Source: an uncultured Rivibacter sp.
GTDB lineage: Bacteria > Pseudomonadota > Gammaproteobacteria > Burkholderiales > Burkholderiaceae
Direction of reading: 5' to 3'
DNA length: 56,816 nucleotides
Assembly: GCA_946480925.1 (NCBI GenBank)
Contig: CAMLLU010000034.1
Location: 1 to 56,816 of the forward strand
The position numbers were made by a program, and so were the translations under genes. This document shows positions 24,170 through 33,447 of this stretch, in pieces. The notes beneath the pieces were generated by a model that did not search any database, was not told the DNA's origin, and saw nothing but the letters and a program-made list of their open reading frames with translations. The number at the start of each line of letters is the position of its first letter. The first letter of the stretch is position 1.

Positions 24170-24198
24170 TGCGAGGCGGTTGTCGGCTTGATCTGTAC

Positions 24199-24220
24199 CC
24201 AAAACTGTATACACTTTTGA
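24199..24220 (+). promoter_or_regulatory. Putative GntR operator 1 (gntR-uraH gap)
   Basis: AAAACTGTATACACTTTT contains the palindrome TGTATACA (24206-24213) followed by CTTTT. The same 12-base core TGTATACACTTT recurs at 24699-24710 in front of puuD. It lies 37 bases upstream of gntR and 75 bases upstream of uraH, placed to control both divergent units. Confidence 0.7.
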
Positions 24221-24287
24221 GAAGCTTTCAAGCCCGGCGTGCATTCGCCGACGCCCGGGCCTCCCCGCAACCCCCGCTGGAGCCCTC

Positions 24288-24641
24288 ATGGGAAAACTCA
24301 CGACCCACGTTCTCGACACCGTGCATGGCGGCCCGGCCGCGGGCATGCAGGTGTCGCTGTACCGCATGCAAGGCGGTGCGGCCACGCTCGTCAAGCGCAT
24401 CGAACTCAACCACGACGGCCGGGCCGACGCGCCATTGCTGGAAGGCGCGGCGCTCGAGCAGGCCCAATACCGCCTGGTGTTCGGCGTGGCAGCCTATTTC
24501 CGTGGCCGCGGCGTGGCGCTGCCCGAACCGGCCTTCCTCGACGAAGTGCCGCTCGACTTCGGCATTGCCGACACCGGCTCGCACTACCACGTGCCGCTGC
24601 TGTGCAGCCCCTGGTCCTACTCGACCTATCGCGGCAGCTGA
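24288..24641 (+). CDS. uraH: 5-hydroxyisourate hydrolase (transthyretin-like)
   Basis: Hydrolyses 5-hydroxyisourate, the product of urate hydroxylase, to OHCU. The 117-aa length and motifs are diagnostic: N-terminal [17 protein letters not shown] with the catalytic His, a central Arg strand, [19 protein letters not shown] with the final YRGS. It has no signal peptide, so it is cytoplasmic. It is divergent from gntR and followed by puuD after a gap that contains the second operator. Confidence 0.96.
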   Translation: MGKLTTHVLDTVHGGPAAGMQVSLYRMQGGAATLVKRIELNHDGRADAPLLEGAALEQAQYRLVFGVAAYFRGRGVALPEPAFLDEVPLDFGIADTGSHYHVPLLCSPWSYSTYRGS

Positions 24642-24680
24642 GAACAGTTTTGACCGAGGCGCATGCAATCCAGATCCGGA

Positions 24681-24710
24681 TTGACACAGCGCCAGCCGTG
24701 TATACACTTT
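24681..24710 (+). promoter_or_regulatory. puuD promoter with GntR operator 2
   Basis: TTGACA (24681-24686) looks like a -35 box. The TGTATACACTTT element (24699-24710) overlaps where the -10 should be, so a bound GntR protein would block RNA polymerase. The puuD ATG is about 115 bases further on. Confidence 0.6.
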
Positions 24711-24824
24711 GCGGACGTCGCCGCGGAGCCCCAGGGCATGCCCCTGAGGATTGCGACGTTGACACCCTCACAGAGCCCGCCGTGGTGAGGTGACCCTCCT
24801 GACTCGACACAAGAGGTCATCTTC

Positions 24825-26030
24825 ATGGACGCCTATTTGCTCGACTGGGCCAACCTGCTGCTGCGCTGGGCTCACGTCATCACCGCCATCGCCTGGATCG
24901 GCTCCTCCTTCTACTTCGTCTTCCTCGACAACAGCCTCACGCCGCCGGTCGACGCCGACCTGAAGGAAAAGGGCGTCAACGGCGAACTCTGGGCCGTGCA
25001 CGGCGGCGGCTTCTACCACCCGCAGAAGTACCTCGTCTCACCCAAGAAGCTGCCCGAGCACCTGCACTGGTTCTACTGGGAGAGCTATTCCACCTGGCTC
25101 ACCGGCTTCGGCCTCTTCACGGTGCTGTACCTCTTCAACGCGGGCAGCTTCCTGGTGGACAAGAGCGTGCACGACTGGTCGGCCGGCGCGGCCATCGCCG
25201 CGGCCCTGGGCTTCCTGGTGGCCTTCTGGTTCGTCTACGACGCCATCTGCCGCCTCTTCGGGCAGAAGAAGAACGGCGACCTCGTCGTGGGCCTGGGCGT
25301 CACGGCCTTCATCGTGTTCGCGTCGTGGCTGGCCTGCCAGCTCTTCGCGGGCCGTGCCGCCTTCCTGCTGGTGGGCGCCATGATCGCCACGGCCATGAGC
25401 GCCAACGTGTTCTTCTGGATCATCCCGGGCCAGCGCAAGGTGATCGCGCAGATGAAGGCCGGGCAGCCGGTGGACCCCATCCACGGCCAGCGCGGCAAGC
25501 AGCGCAGCGTGCACAACACCTACTTCACGCTGCCGGTGCTCGTGGCCATGCTGTCCAACCACTACGGCTGGCTCTACCAGGGCTCGAACAACTGGCTGGT
25601 GCTGGTGCTGCTCATGCTGGCCGGCGCGTTGATCCGCCACAGCTTCGTGGCGCGCCACAAGGCGCTGGTGCTGGGCAAGCGGCCGCCGTGGGAATACGCG
25701 GTGGTGGGCACGCTGGCACTCGCGGGCCTGGCCTTCTGGCTGGCACCCGCACCGCAGACGGTCGAGCAGAAAGCCGAAGCGGCCAGGCCCGTGAGCTTTG
25801 CCGAAGTGAAGCACGTGATCGACCAGCGCTGCGCCATGTGCCACAACGCGCAGCTGCAAAGCAAGAACGTCGCGCTGCACACGCCCGAGCTGGTGAAGCA
25901 GCATGCGCAACAGGTCTATCAGCAGGCCTCCGTGCTGAAGCTGATGCCGCTGAACAACGCCACGCAGATCACCGAGAGCGAACGCGCGTTGATCGCCCGC
26001 TGGTATGAAGGCGGCGCCAACACCCAGTAG
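24825..26030 (+). CDS. puuD: Urate hydroxylase PuuD with cytochrome c tail
   Basis: Membrane urate oxidase that produces 5-hydroxyisourate and passes electrons to the respiratory chain. The 401-aa protein starts MDAYLLDWANLLLRWAHVIT and has eight or so membrane helices with conserved His (RWAHVITAIAWIGSSFYF, EHLHWFYWES, HNTYFTLPVL). Its C-terminal periplasmic cytochrome c domain has a CAMCH haem motif at Cys336-His340. It lies upstream of a tautomerase gene in the same operon. GAGGT is a weak ribosome site. Confidence 0.96.
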   Translation: MDAYLLDWANLLLRWAHVITAIAWIGSSFYFVFLDNSLTPPVDADLKEKGVNGELWAVHGGGFYHPQKYLVSPKKLPEHLHWFYWESYSTWLTGFGLFTVLYLFNAGSFLVDKSVHDWSAGAAIAAALGFLVAFWFVYDAICRLFGQKKNGDLVVGLGVTAFIVFASWLACQLFAGRAAFLLVGAMIATAMSANVFFWIIPGQRKVIAQMKAGQPVDPIHGQRGKQRSVHNTYFTLPVLVAMLSNHYGWLYQGSNNWLVLVLLMLAGALIRHSFVARHKALVLGKRPPWEYAVVGTLALAGLAFWLAPAPQTVEQKAEAARPVSFAEVKHVIDQRCAMCHNAQLQSKNVALHTPELVKQHAQQVYQQASVLKLMPLNNATQITESERALIARWYEGGANTQ

Positions 26031-26062
26031 CCCTCAGGCTCACAAAGGAAGGGACGAGCCAG

Positions 26063-26266
26063 ATGCCCACCATCCGTATCGAGCTGTTTGAAGGTCGCAC
26101 GCCGCAGCAGAAGGCCGAGCTGGCCAAGGAAGTGACCGAAGCCTGCGTGCGCGTGCTGGGCGGCAGCCCCGACTCCGTCGACGTGCTGTTCTTCGACGTT
26201 CGCCGTGAAGACTGGGCCACCGGCGGCGTGATGTGGAGCGAGAAGGCGCCCAAGGCGTCGCGCTAG
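26063..26266 (+). CDS. 4-oxalocrotonate tautomerase-family protein
   Basis: A 67-aa tautomerase-fold subunit whose second codon gives the catalytic Pro1 after Met removal (MPTIRIELFEGRTPQQKAEL). The rest has the usual VTEACVRVLGGSPDSVDVLF. Two such chains form the active unit. Similar small genes are often found with puuD. It may tautomerise a urate-derived intermediate, but no activity can be read from the sequence. It is followed by a terminator at 26278. Confidence 0.92.
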   Translation: MPTIRIELFEGRTPQQKAELAKEVTEACVRVLGGSPDSVDVLFFDVRREDWATGGVMWSEKAPKASR

Positions 26267-26277
26267 CACCACCGTGA

Positions 26278-26313
26278 AGGCCTTCGACACGCCCCCCCGC
26301 GATCGAAGGCTTT
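26278..26313 (+). terminator. Terminator of uraH-puuD operon
   Basis: AAGGCCTTCGA pairs with TCGAAGGCTTT around a C-rich loop (perfect GCCTTCGA/TCGAAGGC core), ending in TTT. It begins 12 bases after the tautomerase stop codon. Confidence 0.75.
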
Positions 26314-26738
26314 GGGTGAAATGCCCACCCCGCGTTGTCGGTTCGCTACGGGCCGGGCTGGCGGCACGGCTCGTCCTGCGTGGGCTGCACCGTGATCAGC
26401 CGCGTGCGTCGCTCCATTCGAGTGAGCGGCCGCTAGCGCCGGCCCACGCATCGCCACATGGCCAAAGCGTCGCGGCGAGCACGCAGTGTTCCCGAGCAAC
26501 GCTTGCTGCACCGGTGCGAATTGATAGTGCCTAAGCACAAGGCCGGTCAACGGTCTGCCGTTACATCTGAGACGGCTTGTAAGCCTGCGGCAATTTGCCA
26601 ACTTGTCACGTTTTCTGGGCCGTTGAAGGCCTGAAGATGCGCCCCGAACACGCGAAAGCGTGCTTGGCGTGCCAGGACTCCCGTGGGTCACATTCATACA
26701 GAGAGGAGCCGGCCGCCCAAACCCACTGGAGGGATCCA
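26314..26738 (+). other. Gap upstream of the ApbE operon
   Basis: 425 bp with no gene I can support. It separates the urate operon from the 17-kb operon and must contain the latter's promoter, but I cannot assign boxes. The minus strand reads through in part as QQALLGNTACSP, loosely like read-through of a cassette recombination site; no paired core sites were found, so this is not called. A GGAGG ribosome site lies at 26728-26732. Confidence 0.4.
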
Positions 26739-27743
26739 ATGAGTTCTGGCGCCTTGCCGTTGACAAGCGCAGAGCCGGGGGCCGTTTGCGGCCCCTGGGG
26801 CTCGGCTGCGCTCGGCGGCTGGTATCGACGCGAAGAAGCCGTCATGGGCACGGCCATCAGCGTCGAGCTGTGGGCGCACGAAGGCGGCACGGCCGAAGCG
26901 GCCATGGCGGCCGTCATCGACGAGATGCACCGTATCGACCGCACGATGAGTCCGTTCAAGCCCGACTCGGAGCTCTCGCGCATCAACCGCGACGCGGCCT
27001 TGGCGCCTGTGCCGGTGAGCCGCGAGATGGCGGCGCTCATCGCCCGTTCGGTCGAGTTCTCGTGCCTGTCCCACGGTGCGTTCGACATCACCTACGCCAG
27101 CGCGGGCGCGCTGTACGACTACCGCGAAGGCATTGCACCCAGCGACGAGGCGCTGGCCGAAGCGCGGGCGGCCATCGGCTGGCAGCTGCTCGAAGTGGAC
27201 CTGCAGGCCTGCACCGTGCGCTTCCTGCGCCCTGGCATGCGCATCGACCTCGGCGGTTTCGCCAAGGGCCATGCGGTGGACAACGCGGTGGTGACCCTCA
27301 GGGAGCATGGCATCACCAATGCCTTCGTGGCTGCCGGCGGCGACAGCCGCGTGCTCGGCGACCGCCGCGGCCGCCCGTGGACCGTCGGCGTGCGCGACCC
27401 GCGCCGGCCCGGCGAAGTGGTGGCCGTGCTGCCGCTCGAAGACGCGGCGATCTCGACCTCGGGCGACTACGAGCGCTACTTCGAACGTGACGGCGTGCGC
27501 TGCCACCACGTCATCGACCCGAAGACCGGCCGGTCGCCCGACGGCGTGCGCAGCGTGACCATCCTGGCCGATGACGGGCTCACCGCCGAGGCCTTGTCGA
27601 AAAGCGTGTTCGTGCTGGGCCTCGAAAGAGGCCTGCAGCTCGTCGAATCCCAACGCGGCGTCGACGCCATCGTGGTCGATGCCGCGGGTTCCTTGCATTA
27701 CTCGTCGGGGCTGCTCGGTGCAGCGCCGGCGACTCCGCAGTAA
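26739..27743 (+). CDS. ApbE-family flavin transferase
   Basis: Attaches FMN from FAD to Ser/Thr of periplasmic redox proteins. The 334-aa protein has the ApbE landmarks MSPFKPDSELSRINRD (residues about 69-84), IDLGGFAKGHAVDNAV, the FAD-binding AAISTSGDYERYF and HHVIDPKTGRSPDGVRSVTI, and the late LSKSVFVLGLERG. Translation starts at ATG 26739 with GGAGG 6 bases ahead. No signal peptide or lipobox is visible, unlike typical periplasmic ApbE. It opens the operon of haem lipoproteins, barrels, TPR proteins and an ExbBD motor. No FMN-binding target motif is obvious in the operon. Confidence 0.9.
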   Translation: MSSGALPLTSAEPGAVCGPWGSAALGGWYRREEAVMGTAISVELWAHEGGTAEAAMAAVIDEMHRIDRTMSPFKPDSELSRINRDAALAPVPVSREMAALIARSVEFSCLSHGAFDITYASAGALYDYREGIAPSDEALAEARAAIGWQLLEVDLQACTVRFLRPGMRIDLGGFAKGHAVDNAVVTLREHGITNAFVAAGGDSRVLGDRRGRPWTVGVRDPRRPGEVVAVLPLEDAAISTSGDYERYFERDGVRCHHVIDPKTGRSPDGVRSVTILADDGLTAEALSKSVFVLGLERGLQLVESQRGVDAIVVDAAGSLHYSSGLLGAAPATPQ

Positions 27744-27814
27744 GCAGAAGACAAAGAAGACAGAAGAGCCAGAAGTACTCGCTCGCCCCAACCGAAGCGA
27801 CCGGAGAGAGGAAG

Positions 27815-30811
27815 ATGAAGAAACTCACGATGACCACCGCGCTTGCCTCAACAGCAACCGCAGCGTTGACCCTTGGGCTCGCCGGCTGCGGCAGCGGTGA
27901 TTCGGGCGTCACGGTCGAGGGCGACGTGCCCATCGCCTACGTGAAGCGCTCCACCAGCATCTCCATCAACCCGACCGACGGTGCCCCGTCTGCGGCTGGC
28001 GGCGACCTGATGATCCGCGAGAAGTCCTCGCCGAGCGCGCCCGAGCACAACGTCACCGCGAGCTTCACGCGCGGGCAGGGCGACGCCTCCGACCCCGAGG
28101 TGTCGTACGACGGCAAGAAGATCGTGTTCGCGATGCGCTGCCCGGTGAACGGCAGCCCCACCGTCAACGGCCAGGTGGCCTGCACGGGCCGCTGGAACAT
28201 CTGGGAATACGACATGAGCGCCGGCGGTTTCACCGGCGGCAGCTTCCGTCGCGTCACCAGCAGCACCGAGCACGACGACGTGGACCCGGCCTACCTGCCG
28301 GCCGGCCGCGGCTTCGTGTTCGCGTCGAACCGCCAGGCCAAGTCGAGCCAGAACCAGGCGCTGGGCCAGAAGTATTTCGCGCTCGACGAATACGAGCGCG
28401 AGCGCGTGCTGAACCTGCACACGATGGACGTCGACGGCAACGGCATCACGCAGATCACCTTCAACCAGAGCCACGACCGCAACCCGGTGGTGCGCCCCAA
28501 CGGCGACATCATGTTCGCGCGCTGGGAGCACGTGGCCGACCGCAACCGCTTCGCGATCTTCCGCACCAAGCCCGACGGCACCGACATGTTCGTGCTGTAC
28601 GGCGCGCAAAGCCCGGGCAACAGCTTCCTGCACCCGCGCGACATGGACCCGTCGGGGGCCTACAAGGGCAAGCTCACGTCTTCGCTGATGCCGCTGTCGC
28701 GCACGCAGGAAGGCGGCGCGCTGATGGTCGTGGACGCGGCCAACTACTCCGAATACAACACCCCGGCCAACTCCACCATCCCCGCGCAGGGCGGCCAGGT
28801 GCAGTCCACCGCCGAAACGCTGAACGACGGCATGGGCCTGTCGCTCAACGGCCGCGTCACCACGCCGTACCCGCTGTGGGACGGCACCGACCGCGTGCTG
28901 GTGGCCTACCGCCCGTGCGAGGTCACGCGTGACGGCGTCGTCGTACCGTGTTCCACGTTGACCTTGGATGAGCGGGCGCGCGTCTCGAACCGCAACCGCA
29001 CGATGGCCGAGGCGGCTGCCGACTCGCTGCAGGACAACGCTCCCGCGGCCTATGCCATCTACATGTTCAACCCGAAGAAGCAGACCTGGCTGAACGTGGC
29101 CGCGCCGCCTGCGGGCTTCATGTACACCGACCCGATCGCGCTGCAGGCCCGCACCGAGCCCAACGCCACCGACCCGACCAACGTGGACCCGGCGCTGGCC
29201 GCGCAGGACATGGCGCTCATCGAAGTGCGCTCGGTGTACGACACCGACAGCCTGAACCGCATGTCGGACCCGATGCTTACCGCGGCCGACCTGCCTGCAG
29301 GTTGCACCACGGCCATCGCCAAGACCGCGCCTACCGACGCGCTGGACACGCGCACCCAGGTGGCCGACCTCCTGCGCATCAAGAACCCGGCCGACGAGGC
29401 CTACCGCTGCGCCCCGGCCCGCTTCGTGCGCGCCGTGCGGGCCATCGCGCCGCCTTCGAGCACCATGGGCCTGCGCTCGGCCATCGGCGAAACCGAGTTC
29501 GAGCAGCAGCAGATCCTGGGCTACGCCGTCGTGGAGCCCGATGGCTCGTTCAAGCTCAAGGTGCCGGCCGACATTCCGCTGGGCCTGCAGATCATCGACG
29601 CCAAGGGCCGCGCCTTCCAGACGCACACCAACTGGATCCAGGTGCGCCCCGGTGAACGCCGCACCTGCGACGGTTGCCACAGCCCGCGCCGTGGCGCCTC
29701 CATGAACTCCGGCACCGTGGTCAACACCATGCCCGCGGCACTGGTGCAGGCGCTGGCCGGTGCTCACCAGTCCGGCGAAACCATGGCCTCCACGCGCACC
29801 CGCCTCGACGCCAACCTGCTCAACCTGGTGCCCGACCTCGACTACACCGACGTGTGGGCCGACACCACGCAGACCGGCGTGACGGCGCGCCCGAGCGTCC
29901 TGGTGCGCTACACCGGCAACGCCAACTCGGCCGACGACCTGGCCACCAAGGTGCCTACCAGCGGCGTCATCAATTACCCGCAGCACATCGCTCCGCTGTG
30001 GACCCGCTCGCGGGGTACGGGTGGTGCCAACACCTGCACCAACTGCCATGCCGATCCGGCCAAGCTCGACCTGCGCAGCACCACGGCAGGCACCGGTCGT
30101 GTGGTGTCGTATGAAGAGCTGCTGCTGGGCGACCCGGTGCTTGGCGCCAACGGCCAGCCGGTGACTCGCATCCGCGACGGCGTGCCCGAGATCGAGCGCG
30201 GCCCCGCGCTGGTGGAAACGAGCTCCAGCGCTTCCAACACCGCAGGCCAGGCCCGCAAGAGCCGCCTCACCGAGATCATGTTCGGCGAAACGCTGCTGGC
30301 CGGTGCCGCTGCACGCACGGCCTTCCCTGGCCCCACCGCCGGCGCGCCCGACCATTCGACGCTGCTCAACGCGGCCGAGAAGCGCCTGCTGGTGGAGTGG
30401 ATCGACCTGGGTGGCCAGTACTACAACGACCCGTTCGGTGCCGGCAGCGGCGTGCGCACCGTCAACACGCTGAGCCAGGCCACCTTCGAGGCGCAGGTGT
30501 GGCCGGTGCTGCGTTCCACCTGTGCGTCGGCCTGCCACCAGGCCATCGGCACCGACCCCAGCATCGTGGGCGGCGGCCAGTTCCGCGGCAACCGCTTCGT
30601 GCTCACCGGCAGCGCCGAGGGCGACTACAACGTCACGCTGTCGATGATCTCGGACACCTGCAACGCGGCGCAGAACTTCCTGCTCTCGCGCCCGTCCACG
30701 GTGCCGCACCCGGCCGGCGCCACCACGCAGACCGCCGCGGTGCTGCCGGCGGGCAGCGCGGGCTACACCGCCATCGCGAACTGGATCACCTCGGGCTGCG
30801 GAGCACCATGA
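27815..30811 (+). CDS. Large multihaem lipoprotein (PD40/HzsA-like)
   Basis: A 998-aa lipoprotein: signal peptide with lipobox LAGC at residue 25. Residues about 35-330 have WD40/PD40-like beta-propeller repeats (DPEVSYDGKKIVFAM, VDPAYLPAGRGFVFASN, NPVVRPNGDIMFAR). A middle region ends with IDAKGRAFQTHTNWIQVRPG. Haem attachment motifs are C618xxC621H, C741xxC744H and an unusual C903xxxC907H. The design (propeller plus cytochrome domains) resembles hydrazine-synthase alpha-subunit-like proteins. Predicted location is the outer membrane, function electron transfer or an oxidative reaction. It overlaps the next gene by 4 bases. Confidence 0.85.
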   Translation: MKKLTMTTALASTATAALTLGLAGCGSGDSGVTVEGDVPIAYVKRSTSISINPTDGAPSAAGGDLMIREKSSPSAPEHNVTASFTRGQGDASDPEVSYDGKKIVFAMRCPVNGSPTVNGQVACTGRWNIWEYDMSAGGFTGGSFRRVTSSTEHDDVDPAYLPAGRGFVFASNRQAKSSQNQALGQKYFALDEYERERVLNLHTMDVDGNGITQITFNQSHDRNPVVRPNGDIMFARWEHVADRNRFAIFRTKPDGTDMFVLYGAQSPGNSFLHPRDMDPSGAYKGKLTSSLMPLSRTQEGGALMVVDAANYSEYNTPANSTIPAQGGQVQSTAETLNDGMGLSLNGRVTTPYPLWDGTDRVLVAYRPCEVTRDGVVVPCSTLTLDERARVSNRNRTMAEAAADSLQDNAPAAYAIYMFNPKKQTWLNVAAPPAGFMYTDPIALQARTEPNATDPTNVDPALAAQDMALIEVRSVYDTDSLNRMSDPMLTAADLPAGCTTAIAKTAPTDALDTRTQVADLLRIKNPADEAYRCAPARFVRAVRAIAPPSSTMGLRSAIGETEFEQQQILGYAVVEPDGSFKLKVPADIPLGLQIIDAKGRAFQTHTNWIQVRPGERRTCDGCHSPRRGASMNSGTVVNTMPAALVQALAGAHQSGETMASTRTRLDANLLNLVPDLDYTDVWADTTQTGVTARPSVLVRYTGNANSADDLATKVPTSGVINYPQHIAPLWTRSRGTGGANTCTNCHADPAKLDLRSTTAGTGRVVSYEELLLGDPVLGANGQPVTRIRDGVPEIERGPALVETSSSASNTAGQARKSRLTEIMFGETLLAGAAARTAFPGPTAGAPDHSTLLNAAEKRLLVEWIDLGGQYYNDPFGAGSGVRTVNTLSQATFEAQVWPVLRSTCASACHQAIGTDPSIVGGGQFRGNRFVLTGSAEGDYNVTLSMISDTCNAAQNFLLSRPSTVPHPAGATTQTAAVLPAGSAGYTAIANWITSGCGAP

Positions 30812-31446
30812 CGGTCGAGTTTCAACACGCAACCTCGCGGGGCGCGGCGCGCCTCGCGGCGGCCACGTTCATGGTCGCCGCCGCCTTGCTGGCCAGCTGC
30901 GGCGGCGGCTCCAACCCGCTGGACAACCCCCCCGAGGTCGAAAACCCCGGCGGCACGGGCGGGCAGAAGCTTTCGTTCGCCTACTTCCAGCGCTGCATCA
31001 ACCCCATCTTCCTGGCGCAGCTGCAGATCAACCAGAACGGCGTGATCTCCACCAACACCTGCGCGGCCTCCGGCTGCCACGACAACACCGTCGGCACGGG
31101 CGGTGCGTTCCGCGTGGTGCAGTCGGCGCAGGCCGTGGACCTTTCGAATGCGGCCAACACGCCCGACGTGGTGCGCACCAGCGACATGTACAAGAACTAC
31201 TACTCGGCCGCGGGCGAGGTGTTCATCAGCTCGCCCGCGCAGAGCCGCCTGCTCACCAAGCCCATGGTCAACGGCGTGCTGCACGGCGGCGGCCTCATCT
31301 TCGAGAACCTGCAGGACCCGAACGCGCGGCTCATCCAGTATTGGATGAGCCGCCCCATGCCAGCAGGGCAAGACGAATTCAGCACCGCGGCGGCCAACAT
31401 GTTCACGCCGGCGGACATCAACACCGGGGCCTGCAACACGCAATGA
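30808..31446 (+). CDS. Lipoprotein with CX4CH haem-like motif
   Basis: A 212-aa lipoprotein with signal peptide and lipobox LLASC near residue 31 followed by a Gly/Pro linker (SNPLDNPPEVENPGGTGG). The single cytochrome-like site is C85-AASG-C90-H91, spacing CX4CH rather than CX2CH. A further motif set is SPAQSRLLTKPMVNGVLHGG, as in cytochrome c/PSCyt domains where a saccharide-like or haem cleft is formed. It overlaps both neighbours by 4 bases, so it is expressed as partner of the large haem lipoprotein. Whether haem is really attached at CX4CH is untested. Confidence 0.82.
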   Translation: MTVEFQHATSRGAARLAAATFMVAAALLASCGGGSNPLDNPPEVENPGGTGGQKLSFAYFQRCINPIFLAQLQINQNGVISTNTCAASGCHDNTVGTGGAFRVVQSAQAVDLSNAANTPDVVRTSDMYKNYYSAAGEVFISSPAQSRLLTKPMVNGVLHGGGLIFENLQDPNARLIQYWMSRPMPAGQDEFSTAAANMFTPADINTGACNTQ

Positions 31447-32237
31447 GAAATCTGGTGTTCCGGGCGGCCCGGCGTTTCCTCGAAGGCAGCAGGTTCCTTG
31501 TCATCACGGCGGTGTGCTGCACCGCAGTGGCTTCCATGCCGGCGCATGCGGCCGACCAAGACAAGACCGAGCGCGTGCAGATCACCGACCCCTACATCGA
31601 GCTGCACACCGGCCCGGGCCGCGGCTTCCCGGTGTTCTTCGTCGCGCCGCGCGGCGAATGGATCGGCATCACGCTGCGCCACACCGACTGGTACAAGGTG
31701 CGCACCGAAGGCGGCAAGGAAGGCTGGGTGCACCGCCGCCAGCTCGAGACCACGCTCACCGAAGCAGGCGGACAGAAGACCTTCCGCGATCTCGTGGTCG
31801 ACGACTACCTCCTGCGTAAGCTGGAGCTGGGCGGCGGCTGGGGCCGCTTCGACAAGGAGCCCATGCTCAAGATCTGGAGCAGCTACCGCCTGTCGGACAC
31901 GCTGTCGATCGAGGGCACGGTGGGGCAGGTGCAGGGCGTGTTCTCGGGCACCGACTTCTGGCACGTCAACCTCAACGTCGAGCCCTGGTCCGACCGGCGC
32001 CTGTCGCCCTTCTTCGGCGTGGGCTTCGGCCGCTTCAAGAACGTGCCGAACCAGAGCCTCGTGTCTTCCATCCCCACCGACGCCAAGCTCGCCAACATGG
32101 GCCTGGGCGTGCGCTACTACATCACCGACCGGTTCGTGCTGCGCGCGGACTACTCCATCTACACCGCCTTCGTGGCCGACACGCGCTCCACCGAGTACCG
32201 CGCCATCGCGGCAGGCCTGTCGTTCTTCTTCCAGTAA
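31443..32237 (+). CDS. Outer-membrane barrel protein with SH3-like domain
   Basis: 264 aa with a signal peptide (VITAVCCTAVASMPAHA, cleavage near residue 37). A bacterial SH3 domain follows (about 45-105: ITDPYIELHTGPGRGFPVFF, EGWVHRRQLET) that could bind peptidoglycan or protein. Then comes a beta-barrel of about eight strands ending in aromatic FFFQ, as outer-membrane assembly requires. It resembles the OMP_myx_plus barrel family known from Myxococcales. It begins in the stop codon of the previous gene and ends directly before the next barrel gene. Confidence 0.82.
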   Translation: MRNLVFRAARRFLEGSRFLVITAVCCTAVASMPAHAADQDKTERVQITDPYIELHTGPGRGFPVFFVAPRGEWIGITLRHTDWYKVRTEGGKEGWVHRRQLETTLTEAGGQKTFRDLVVDDYLLRKLELGGGWGRFDKEPMLKIWSSYRLSDTLSIEGTVGQVQGVFSGTDFWHVNLNVEPWSDRRLSPFFGVGFGRFKNVPNQSLVSSIPTDAKLANMGLGVRYYITDRFVLRADYSIYTAFVADTRSTEYRAIAAGLSFFFQ

Positions 32238-32909
32238 ATGAGCATGCGCCTACATCACTTCACCGCCTCGATGCTGCTGGCCGCCGGCGCCCTGGCGAGC
32301 CCCTTCGCCGCGGCGCAGAGCACGCCGGCCCAGCCCGGCGCGCAGCAGCCCGCCAACGAACAGGTCATCGAGCCGCAGGTGGACCGACGCGACGTGAAGC
32401 TGCCGCGCTTCCCGTCGAAGGACTTCGAGATCGGCCTGTTCGCCGGCACCTACCAGACCGAGAACTTCGGCTCCAACACGGTGGCCGGGCTGCGCCTGGG
32501 CTACCACATCACCGAGGACTTCTTCGTCCAGGCCGCCTACGCGCAGACGAAGGTGAGCGACGAATCGTTCCGCCAGATCCTGCCCGGCGGCGTGTTCGGC
32601 CAGCCTGAGGAAAAGCTCACCTACTACAACCTCTCGGTGGGCTACAACCTGCTGCCCGGCGAGGTGTTCATCGGCAAGAACATCGCCAAGGCCAACGCCA
32701 TCTACCTGATCGCCGGCATCGGCAGCACCGACTTCAACCAGAAGAAGAGCCAGACCTACAACTTCGGCCTGGGCACGCGCCTCATGCTGAAGGACTGGGC
32801 CGCCGTGCAGGTGGACCTGCGCGACCACATCTTCTCGATGGACCTGCTGGGCCAGCGCAAGAGCACGCAGAACCTCGAGCTCACCGCCGGCCTCACCTTC
32901 TTCTTCTGA
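32238..32909 (+). CDS. Outer-membrane beta-barrel protein
   Basis: A 223-aa secreted barrel. The signal peptide MRLHHFTASMLLAAGALASP is preceded by an in-frame ATG two codons earlier; cleavage is after FAAAQ. A Pro/Gln linker and VIEPQVDRRDVKLPRFPSKD precede eight amphipathic strands (FEIGLFAGTYQTENFGSNTV through LELTAGLTFFF). The C-terminal Phe triple is the outer-membrane insertion signal. Same family as the barrel just upstream but without the SH3 domain. Start and preceding stop codon are adjacent with no gap. Confidence 0.84.
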   Translation: MSMRLHHFTASMLLAAGALASPFAAAQSTPAQPGAQQPANEQVIEPQVDRRDVKLPRFPSKDFEIGLFAGTYQTENFGSNTVAGLRLGYHITEDFFVQAAYAQTKVSDESFRQILPGGVFGQPEEKLTYYNLSVGYNLLPGEVFIGKNIAKANAIYLIAGIGSTDFNQKKSQTYNFGLGTRLMLKDWAAVQVDLRDHIFSMDLLGQRKSTQNLELTAGLTFFF

Positions 32910-32928
32910 GCAACCCAGAGCAGTAACG

Positions 32929-33443
<515 letters not shown>

Positions 33444-33447
<4 letters not shown>

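Noticed and set aside
26263..26766. A minus-strand frame upstream of apbE, with a stretch resembling attC read-through (QQALLGNTACSP)
   Set aside because: No paired core sites, no domain, no ribosome site; too weak to call a cassette or gene.
27848..30832. A 994-codon open frame on the minus strand opposite the haem lipoprotein
   Set aside because: Its product is Arg/His/Val/Gly/Ala-rich low-complexity sequence typical of the complement of GC-rich genes; the plus strand has a signal peptide, lipobox and haem motifs.
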